A DNA stretch of 64,000 nt from Clitopilus passeckerianus (lineage: Eukaryota > Basidiomycota > Agaricomycetes > Agaricales > Entolomataceae): NCBI GenBank assembly GCA_944990035.1, contig CALYLX010000020.1:62001-126000 (forward strand), written 5' to 3'. Within the stretch, counting starts at the first letter, position 1; each line of letters begins with the position of its first letter. This document shows positions 56,071-64,000 of this stretch, in pieces. The notes under the pieces are model-generated. The model made no database searches, was not told where the DNA came from, and was given only the letters and a program-made list of their open reading frames with translations. A program made the position numbers and the translations under genes.

Positions 56071-57353
56071 TCAACCGCTTCTGCGAAAGTGCACACAATC
56101 CATGTCGTCGATGCAGGTGCCCGTGATGATGTCGTGTTCACAAGACTTGCAATCTTGACATACGACAATGACACACTTGTGTGTTCCTTCAAGTGGAGGG
56201 CTTGATTCCTTTAGAATACTTTCAGCAGCGGCGAATTCTAGTTCGTGCCACCGTTCAATGTGTTCTTCATATTTTAGCCTGAAGTGGCGGCTCTTTATAC
56301 GGATACATTCCAGGGCAGTAAGTTTGAGAAGCGCCTCTTTCACTGCCTCGTTCTAAAATGCATGAGTCTTGAAGCGTAGCAAGCGTTAGAGGGGGAGTCT
56401 CACCGGCGGTAGTGATTCGGGAACAGGCGAAACCGCAGCTTGGTAGATGTTTAAGACTTTGGTGTGAGGATAGGAGGTGGCAAAGGCTAGATACCTGACT
56501 TTAGAGTACGACAGCGAAAATGATGACTCTACACCTCACCTTGAGCTCGCCAGGGCTGAAAGTAGAAACCAGATATTTCCTCTACCAGCGGGCAGTGGTT
56601 GGACAAGTCCATTAAGTCAAAGGATTGACCAACAAACGTATGAAGCGGCAGCAATAAACGGCGGGCTTGGGGACAACATTTCACAATGGCTGAGGCCTGC
56701 GGGGGAAGTTGAACATAGCGAACGCTAGGAAAGGCTTTCCCTGCAAAAGCAGTTTCATAATGCTTTTCTCCTGTGGCGTCCCCAAGAATTTGAAGTGTGT
56801 GCAGATTCGGAAACAACTCAATACACCTGGCCAATTCCTGTAGCACGTTTCTCATCGAATATCGGGTCACCATGACATTCAATACTCTATAATTTCAACA
56901 ACTTAGCAATAGAGAACCAGAACATGTGTGGGTCTGGTCGACTTACTTCACATATTGAGCAAGTGAGGGGTCTCTCACAGTAACAACTTCGAGTTGCCGA
57001 ACGAGCTCGTGGGCAAGCTCTTTCTCCCAAGCAGACTTGACTTCCCGATTACTGGTACAGACCTCAATCCTCTCCCATAAAAGAGGGCGACAGAAGTTTC
57101 GGAGGTGCTGGCACGTCTGGGAGAGGGCTCGCATGAAGTTGACTCGTTCAGCGCCACATTCGTTCACTTTGAGGGGTTCGAGAACAGGGTATTCATAGGG
57201 GATTTCCCTATCAGGCAGGTAGGACGCTACTTCCTCGAGCAACTCTGTGGGCAGCGAAGCTAGCCCTGTTGTATTCTGGCCTCGGTGTTGGGGTAGTATT
57301 ATCTCGTCCGCCTTGGTCGCCCGCTTCTGCCTCTTTGGAGCTCGTCTAGGCAT
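56071..57353 (-). CDS. F-box-type protein, array member 1 (intact)
   Basis: Exons complement(56947..57353, 56540..56886, 56404..56486, 56071..56352); 372 residues. A basic head (MPRRAPKRQKRATKADE) leads to the F-box-like GLASLPTELLEEVASYLPDR and ALSQTCQHLRNFCRPLLWER. Next come VRQLEVVTVRDPSLAQYVK, VLNVMVTRYSMRNVLQELAR, CIELFPNLHTLQILGDATG and CCPQARRLLLP. The last exon has a Cys-containing end, THKCVIVVCQDCKSCEHDII, shared with member 2. All frames join. Known role by class: SCF adaptors. The acceptor of intron 2 (ATCTAG) was chosen so that RAQAFATSYPHTKVLNIY results with a 53-base intron. Members 2 and 3 follow upstream in the same orientation. Confidence 0.72.
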
Positions 57354-57828
57354 GTATGTCAAAACTTGCTAGGTTCAAGTTGTAAGAGACAACTGAGAAG
57401 CCCTTTACAGTACGCTGGCAAGGAACAAGCCAAGTGTTAGGGAGGAAGAAACTATGTCATCGGCAGGTAATCCAAATGCGGAACAGCTCTCCAAATCCGG
57501 TATTCAGTGGCGCGACACGTTCATTATACCGATTTGGAGCGAGAACTGCAAGCCTGCAGGAGAAAACCAGCCAGGCACTGGTAGTGCGTACGACGTGGTT
57601 GAATTCCAACGAACCCGTTCACGTTAATGCAAAGAGGTTAAAGAGACCTTCTTGCAATCTAGAATATTTTGCCCAAATTTTGCTTCAGGAATGGATCAAA
57701 TACGAATTAATTCAAACTGTAGTCAATACGCGGATATTATAGTGTATTTACGCGTCCGAGGTGACATATATCGAACTTGTCCATGTTGAGTGACACCCAG
57801 TGTCTGTTAAGCCAATACCGACGACACC
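57354..57828. other. Spacer between F-box array members 1 and 2
   Basis: About 0.5 kb; an ACGCGT lies near 57751. No gene seen. Confidence 0.45.
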
Positions 57829-59037
57829 CTACCATCCACTGTGACGAAAGTGTTCACATTCTTCGTCAGCGACGCAACTCCCTTGGACCACCGCATGATT
57901 GAGAAGGCTTGTATCCTGACATACGTGAATAACGCATTTGTGCCTGCCAGGTTCGGGTTTTCGTGGGGCCCCGAGAACAAGCTGAGCACGTCCACAATTA
58001 ATATGGTGTTTTGGCCCCAACATAGGACATGGCTTAGCCCACGGGCTGATGTCGTATTCAATACGAATGCATTCGAGTCGCTCTAAGGCTGCCAGGGACG
58101 CCATATTTTCCTTTCAAGGCCATGAGATAGCATTTGGAAACCTAAGACGCGGTTGGACTTAACGCTATAGAGAATGGCAGGGTGATGAGCATTTTCTTGC
58201 GAAATATTGAGAACGGTCAAAGTTGGCAAAATTGGCATACACGCTGGACCAACATTTAGTAAACGATCATCTATCAGGGCAATGTGAGCATCCTACATGT
58301 GTTGTACTGGCCGTGAATCTCTTCGAGGTTTGGCATATTGCTTAGGTGCTGGTCAATGGCGAAAGAAGCTGTCCTCCTCACAGTTACACGGCGAGCATCG
58401 GGGCAACACCCTAGAAAAGAGGCAGCCGGTGCAGGAATTGATACCGTCTGTATACTCGGGAACGTTTTTCCTTTGAAAGCTGTTTCATAGTGTATGTCGG
58501 GGCCGGCATCTCCAAGGATTTGGACCGTGTGTAGGTTTGGGAATAGTTCAATGCACCGTGCGAGCTCACGAAGTACGGCTTTGATTGACGAGCGTGTTAT
58601 CGCAAAACACAGTGATGTGTAATGTGAGGGCTTACTGCACATGTTCTGCGAGGGAAGGATCCCTAATGGTGACTATTTCGAGTTGACGGACAAGTTCCTG
58701 CGCCGGATGGAACTCTGGGCTGGCGGTACAAACTTCTATCCTCTCCCAAAGAAGAGGTACACAGTAATAGCGCAACGTTCGACTCGTCTGGGAAAGTGCT
58801 CGGAGAAAGTTGAATCGCTCCAAACCAGCCTGATTCTCTGGCAGGGGCATAAGAATATTTCTTTTGAATGGTACCTCCATGGTCGGCAAGTATGAGGTAA
58901 TCTCCACCAATAACTCAACTGGCAAAGAACCAAGACCAACAGCATCCTTACTGACTGTTCCCAAAGCGTTGTCGGGATTTGGCTGACTCTGCCTTGCCCG
59001 TAAGCTTTTTAGTGCGATGTGACACTCGCTTGCCCAT
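57829..59037 (-). pseudogene. F-box-type protein, array member 2 (decayed)
   Basis: Homology to member 1 is continuous: GLGSLPVELLVEITSYLP, ALSQTSRTLRYYCVPLLWER, VRQLEIVTIRDPSLAEHV, CIELFPNLHTVQILGDAG and the C-terminal LECIRIEYDISPW ... HKCVIHVCQDTSLLNHAVV. Two lesions are visible. First, the expected basic head starting at ATG 59037 (MGKRVSHRTKKLTGKAESAK) is in a different frame from the F-box and runs into TAA near 58950, so a one-base shift separates them. Second, after the conserved GTAAGC donor (58630-58635) no AG acceptor exists before the homology of exon 2 resumes at about 58600, unlike members 1 and 3. Either lesion would prevent a normal product. A 37-base 'rescue' intron across the shift is conceivable but would delete the F-box core. 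Confidence 0.65.
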
Positions 59038-59072
59038 GTTGCGTTAGTCCACAAGCTGTTATTTTTGAGCAA

Positions 59073-59416
59073 GACGCGTTATTAACGCGTATTTGTTTTC
59101 GGGACGATGGAATATATCGATATTGGCGGTCAAGAAAGTGGAAAGAGTCAAGCAAACGCGTCGATAGAGGTTTTGTGGGCGTTAACAATGAAAGATAGTC
59201 TGGATTATGTAAGCCTTCTCCAGTCTACACTTCCTTGGCGACAGACATTCAGTCTTGCTCTGAGGCCGCTCTCAACCTTTTTGAATCCTTATTCAGCCTA
59301 AGCTACGCACCAGTAAACATTGCATGGTACAGGATGTATTGAAATTCATTCAACATTGATTTAGCGCGGTGCAAAGAAATGTGGACAGTCTTTGTCGGAT
59401 GAGCATTCCCCAGATA
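59073..59416. other. Spacer between F-box array members 2 and 3
   Basis: About 0.34 kb, no gene seen apart from the paired ACGCGT element at its left end. Confidence 0.5.
59074..59090. promoter_or_regulatory. Paired ACGCGT sites immediately upstream of member 2
   Basis: ACGCGT at 59074-59079 and 59085-59090, 11 bases apart (one helical turn), starting 37 bases upstream of the presumed ATG of array member 2. The third place in this window with paired ACGCGT. Confidence 0.45.
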
Positions 59417-60529
59417 CTACCAGGTTTTTGCAATGGCATCGTGTTCACGGTATTGGAATGCGATGAGACATTTGTGGCTTCTCGGTAATTGCGGATATAG
59501 CTGAGATGATAATTTCAATGTTTGCTCCGCCATTGCGAGAGTATTATGCTCCAGAGAACCTGTTGATAGTGACTCTTCCGCCAGCACCAGGGCCAACTCG
59601 ATTCGGATGCATTCAAGGTATCGTAGCTTCGTGAGTTCGCGGTGGGGATCCCGTTCCTCAAGGTCAGGGCTGCCGAAACGATAGGTTAACTCGAGCTTAC
59701 GGAAGCAGGAACCATGGAAGATGGAATGTCTTCGTAAATGTTGAGCACTTTGATCCTTGGACACCTGTCTGCAAAACTGAGGCTGGATTTAGCGCAAGTA
59801 ATATGCTCCATAGAAGGCAAACTCACATCGGACATCGTTATGATGATTGAAGAAGAAACCATATATTTGTTCGATGTTTTAGGAGATGGCTCCAAGATCG
59901 GACGAGTCAACAAACTCGTAAGTGCCTCCCCTAATCATGCGCTGGGCATTGGGGCAGTATTTGACCATTGCTGTTGAGGTATGAGGAATGTATAACACGC
60001 GTATGGTAGACAAGTTCACATTCTTGAAGGCAGTTTCGTCCTGCAAGGATGAACCAGCGTGGCCGAGGATCTGGAGTGTGGACAGGTTCGGAAACAATGG
60101 CGGACAACGAGCTAATCCGTCAATCACTGATTTCATGGAGAGTTTTGTGACCAGAATATTTATAGTCCTACAATCGTTAGGGTATGTCCACAAGGCATGT
60201 ACTCGAACTTACTTGACATATTGAACGAGCGAAGGATCCCGTACTGTTGTTATCTCGAGTTGATGCACAAGCTCAGTAGCCAGGTCCTTCTCCCATAGTG
60301 CCTTTCGATCATGTCCATAACCACTAGCCAATACTTCAATGCGCGCCCAGAGCAAGCGTAGGCAGAAAGTTCGGAGCCTCTCCCCAGCGGTGCAAAGAGT
60401 GGCCAACGAGCTGTACCACCGCTTCTTCGCACCACGCACAGGTATATTTTGAGTCACCTGAGACCAGCAGGGATATTCCTTCTCGCCCGTGAACGATTGG
60501 ATTTGGGCCTGGTTTGGGCCTGGTAACAT
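59417..60529 (-). pseudogene. F-box-type protein, array member 3 (decayed)
   Basis: Homologous to members 1 and 2: RLRTFCLRLLWARIEVLA, LVHQLEITTVRDPSLVQYVK (exon 1, 60213..60529), LVTKLSMKSVIDGLARCPPL, LFPNLSTLQILGHAG (exon 2 from 60168), CPRIKVLNIYEDIP (exon 3) and KLRYLECIRIELALV (exon 4, ending 59417). Exon 2 holds an in-frame TAA at 59879-59881; the homology continues in the same frame directly after it (NIEQIYGFFFNHH, matching VEEISGFYFQP of member 1), so the stop is a nonsense mutation rather than the true end. The F-box core (LPxELLxEIxSYLP) is also missing or unrecognisable upstream of 60500. The Cys-rich tail of members 1-2 is reduced. A truncated product is possible. Confidence 0.65.
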
Positions 60530-60631
60530 TTGCTGTAAAACCCGCAACCGTGGTCAACATCGAACTGGGTCACCAAGATTCTGTTATTGATTATTGCAAT
60601 AGGAATACCGAGGAGATCCCTCCAACAACAA

Positions 60632-61203
60632 AGGAATGAGGAAAAGCTTGAGGCGTCGGAGCCCAGATTTGCCCTCGACACAAGTGCTTAGATAAGCAAG
60701 TCCTTTTTCCCTTCGACCTCACAAACGGCTTTGGCAAGAAATCTGTCGAGCTGGCTGCAGAACCTCTCCTGGATTTCTATCAGGTGCTCGCTATTGAAAA
60801 GAATGCGTCACATGCAGATATAAAGGCGGCATATCACCGCGCTTTGTTTCTTTTTCACCCCGACAAGAACCCCAATCAACCTCAAGATCAACTCGTAACG
60901 ATATCCATGATCAAAGAGGCGTATCTAACGCTATCGGCGCCTCAGTCGAGGAAGAAGTACGACTTGGAGGTAGCCAACAAAGTTACGACCTTGTCTGGGC
61001 CTCGGCCAGCTCAGATCATATCGCTTGAGGAATTTCAAGAGGCTGAGGACGATGAGGAAAGCTGGACCTATGGATGTCGTTGTGGAGGAAGATACAAGAT
61101 CACGGGAAATGAGATGGACCAGGGTCAGCATTTGGTTGGGTGCAATAGCTGTTCAGAGGCCGTGTGGGTTGGATATGAGTTGCAAGAAGAAGACGCCAAT
61201 TAG
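60632..61203 (+). CDS. DPH4: DPH4/JJJ3-type J-domain protein with CSL zinc finger
   Basis: Exons 60632..60679 and 60739..61203, 170 residues. The J domain reads DFYQVLAIEKNASHADIKAA, YHRALFLFHPDKNPN with the HPD tripeptide, and ends QSRKKYDLEV. It is followed by the zinc finger CRCGGRYKITGNEMDQG ... LVGCNSCSEAVWVGYEL with four metal-binding Cys. Known role: iron-binding J-protein needed for diphthamide synthesis on elongation factor 2. Length equals yeast Jjj3 (172). Exon 1 (MRKSLRRRSPDLPSTQ) and its AAG acceptor are tentative; the frame from 60739 on is certain, but no ATG exists in it before the J domain. Its 5' end lies about 100 bases from F-box array member 3, divergently. Confidence 0.85.
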
Positions 61204-61300
61204 CATGATGCCGTATGTAATTACAAGAAAGTGTAGACTAATTAACCCTGAACTCTCCAATAGACTCAACCAAAGTCCATATATCCTTCAACCGCCGGCA

Positions 61301-64000
61301 TTACTCGATCATGGTGGCAGCATCCCTATCCTTCTTCCATTTCTTGAACAACGCTACACGAAGTTCACGACCCAACGCAATGCCGACTGGCAGAGGCACG
61401 GCATTTCCAATTTGGCGATGCATCTACATGCGACAGTCAGTTGGGTGCTTGCAAAGGTATTGACCAGACCTACCGTCACGACGTTTTCGTTGCGAGCTAC
61501 GAAAATGAAGTGATCCGGGAATCCTTGGGACCGTGCTAGTTCTCGGACGGTCACCATGCGTTTACACTGGGGGAAATTAGCGATGTTGAAAGTCGTAAGG
61601 GATGGAAGCATACGTGTGGATGTAGTACCCTGCTTTGCTTAGCTGTGGGCTCCATGTTCGTAACAGTAGTGGGGAACCATTCTTTAGGATTCAGTCGCCC
61701 GTAGAGACCTATTGATTGTTCAATTTAATGCATTTCGGGGTTAGGAAATCGTAGCGAAAGGTGTTACCTGGCCGGTAGTTGCTTCTCGCGACTGATGATT
61801 CAGGGTGGTGCATTTGCCACTCCTGAAGGTCAACAGGGAGATCTAGAAATATTTAGAACATTGTCCAGAGCAGGATACCATAGACGAACTTCTATAATCT
61901 GCAGAAGGCACAAGCGGAATAGCGATCACCCTAGGGACGACATTAGGCAAACTTTCGCCGACAAGAATAGGAAAACGTACCGTTGCACCTTCTTGGCGTT
62001 GAAACAGCGAGTGTAGTGTTGAATATCCTTTGTCGCCTTGACCCGTGCCATTCTTTGGTAACTGGTCTTGGCCACCTCTAGATGATAGTCGAAATTTCGG
62101 CCTGCATAGCCGCTGCGAGAAGTGGAGTTTTCATCCTTGCAAGGCAGTGATGGAATATCCTCTGCCCGCTCTCGAAACTGACGCCTGATCTCCGGTGACT
62201 GACTTTCGAGCTTTGGATGTTTCCTATCCCGCCAGGTCAGAAGGAGGACTGTAACCGCAGCAAAATATTTACCAGTCAAATTGAGGCAGATCGCCTATGG
62301 CATCCTCGATTGTGACGACGCGATGTGGTGCTGTGCCGTTTGACGCCCTGATGGGCTGAATGGGGCGTGAGGGATCGATAGGAAGCTTGATAGAAAGGCC
62401 TTTCGCATCCGGAAAGTCGTGAGAGGGCTGAGGTAACTCTGGTAGGGGATGTCCATCAATGGCTGCAATAAGGAAGAATCGGCTCCGGCGCTGTGGTGCA
62501 CCATAATGTGCAGCTTGCAATAGTCCGAAACGAACTTGGTACCTATCCAGGACATGTTAAACCTCGTGACTACCTTAGAACAGAAACGCGAGAGTACTTC
62601 ATATCGACCAGTGCGCGAACGAGGAATTTTAGGCCCCCCATTTCAGTTCCCCCTTCGGTCCTGTGAATATCGGCTTGCGTGGCATCAAAGGCAAACTGTA
62701 GGAACCCCGGAACGTTCTCGAAGTAGCAGACATCAGGTCGGAGGTAGTCCACCCATGATAGAGCATTGAGGATGAGTTTGCTCTTCACATCATCCACCTT
62801 TCTGTACATGTTCAGCCTTGAGTGTGATTGACTGGTGGTCGGGAAATTAAGTTGAAAAACTGTTGGTGTAACTGGAGGATACTAGCGCACCATGGGAAGC
62901 CAGCAACCAGACATTTGGCTGTGGTGATTGGCCCTGGGACCTCGATATCTTCATCGTATATCTGTTTCGGTACCTCTGTCTCATGTTTTGACGACTTTTT
63001 CATAGAATAGCGCAGCATGACATTAGCGCATTGGTTGTGGACCTTAAGATTCGCTTCAGAGAAGTTTTTCCTGGAAGATGCGTCAATAATTCGAATCAAG
63101 CTCCTGGATGCTGAAATATACTCGGTCGTTAATGCAGCACTTGGACTTATCTCCACTGAATCCGTTAATTCCAAGCAGCCACTCCCTTGGGAAAGTCCAG
63201 TACTAAACGCTGCAACACCACCGAATAGGTCGACCGTTGGCACTGGGCGGCGCTTCATGGAGTCAAGAAAATCTGACATCTCCTCGTAAAAATCGAATTG
63301 TCTCTTGACGCATATTCTGCAAAGATAGTGATTCTCTCTAAGGACACGTTTCCGTAGTGCCCACGAGGTAACTTGAAATTTTGGGAATGTGTATTGAATG
63401 TAGAAGTGATCGGTGGAAAGGTCGGTCCAGAAATCCAACTCAGAGTCGGATATCCCTTTGATCGTGCCGCCTGGAGCGATGACATAGACAACTCGGATGA
63501 GGGTATCCAAATCAGACAGTGTAAGCTTTTCTTCGGTGCGATAAAGATGTCGCTAGGAGAGTTTGCGCGTCAGCGTCATCATAAGGAGTGCGAGACCTTT
63601 TGGACACACCTCATCCCTGAGCGCACGATTTTTATAATGTTTATCAGAGAAATTGACAGGAAGGACATTGTCCGAAAGGTCAGATATGCGACCAATGCGC
63701 TGAAGAACAACCCCTGCGACTTCTCCCGGCCTGAATTTGGGCAAGGTGATATCGGTTATACAACCGATGTTGGCGGGACCACTGCCCGAACGATAGAGAA
63801 CGTAATCGTTCAAGTGGTATCGCTCTCCCCTATAAGCTATCCCTTTTATGCCTCCAGCTTCGGCTATCAGGCGAGGAAACTCCTCCTCTTGTTTGTGTCC
63901 TGTAATAGTGCAGATAGTGCAGTTGTTCGGGGGATTCCAAGAGAGTATCTCTTGATTCGAAGTGTCAATGGAGGTGAACGAGGCAAGAGATTTGTTGTAC
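61301..64000 (-). CDS. DNMT: C5 cytosine DNA methyltransferase with BAH domain, 5' end missing
   Basis: Visible exons complement(63610..>64000, 62891..63552, 62598..62831, 62273..62542, 61981..62223, 61890..61930, 61768..61842, 61614..61708, 61474..61566, 61301..61423). Upstream part: CTICTITGHKQEEEFPRLI and the BAH-like segment YHLNDYVLYRSGSGPANIGC ... RDERHLYRTEEKLTLSDLDT. Catalytic domain: motif I TVDLFGGVAAFSTGL, motif IV GFPCQSHSRLN (nucleophile Cys, created by splicing), motif VI CYFENVPGFLQF, motif VIII YGAPQRRSRFFLIA, ARSQGFPDHF and motif X MHRQIGNAVPLPVG. All are intact, so it should be active. This layout fits fungal Dnmt1-related maintenance-type enzymes acting in the nucleus; which subclass needs the missing N-terminus. 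Introns are 46-59 bases. Confidence 0.93.

Noticed and set aside
59417..60529. Reading the TAA in F-box array member 3 as a normal stop of a short protein
   Set aside because: Clear homology to member 1 (NIEQIYGFFF against VEEISGFYF) continues in the same frame immediately after the stop, which marks it as a nonsense mutation.
1..64000. CRISPR arrays, prophage, insertion sequences or bacterial-type operons
   Set aside because: The sequence is eukaryotic nuclear DNA with spliceosomal introns; no regularly spaced repeats, transposase or reverse-transcriptase motifs were seen.

Overview
The window looks like nuclear DNA of a basidiomycete, most likely an Agaricomycete. The reasons are compact genes cut by many introns of about 50 bases, very short intergenic spaces, and lineage-typical families (DUF7918-like proteins, divergent F-box/LRR-like proteins, DUF4246, small tandem enzyme families). 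All exon models were read by eye from splice sites, frame and family homology recalled from memory. No search was run, so exact splice points carry more doubt than gene identities.

Left part (1-27 kb): the 5' end of an SKT5/chitin-synthase-activator gene; tRNA-His; the ubiquitin-like URM1; an uncharacterised nuclear-looking protein; a quinone oxidoreductase (ZTA1-like) with two possible starts; a tyrosine-phosphatase-like protein that has lost its catalytic residues; two tandem cupin proteins; a UBP2-type deubiquitinase; a small acidic protein; the THO subunit Hpr1/THOC1; a stand-alone UDP-galactose 4-epimerase; and two paralogous secreted class-3 lipases separated by a small unknown gene and a second tRNA-His in inverted orientation.

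Middle (27-46.9 kb): EXO84 (exocyst), divergent from an intact protein tyrosine phosphatase (an active relative of the dead one at 6.8 kb); two tandem F-box/LRR-like paralogs; an NR2C2AP-like protein; a DUF4246 protein; a small membrane protein; the Pin1/Ess1 prolyl isomerase; a MOSC-domain (mARC-like) protein; and a larger F-box protein.

Right part (47-64 kb): three tandem DUF7918-like genes, all carrying VIDLT-type motifs next to acidic residues, which look like SUMO-interacting motifs; a TBC-domain Rab GAP; three tandem F-box-type paralogs of which only the first appears intact; a DPH4-like J-protein; and a BAH-containing C5 cytosine DNA methyltransferase that runs off the right edge.

The recurring theme is local gene duplication followed by divergence or decay, much of it in ubiquitin/SUMO-related families: URM1, UBP2, F-box genes and SIM-bearing DUF7918 genes lie among conserved housekeeping genes. 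No transposon, CRISPR array or biosynthetic gene cluster was seen. The strongest candidate for something undescribed is the SIM-bearing DUF7918 triplet; next are the pseudophosphatase/phosphatase pair and the decaying F-box array.
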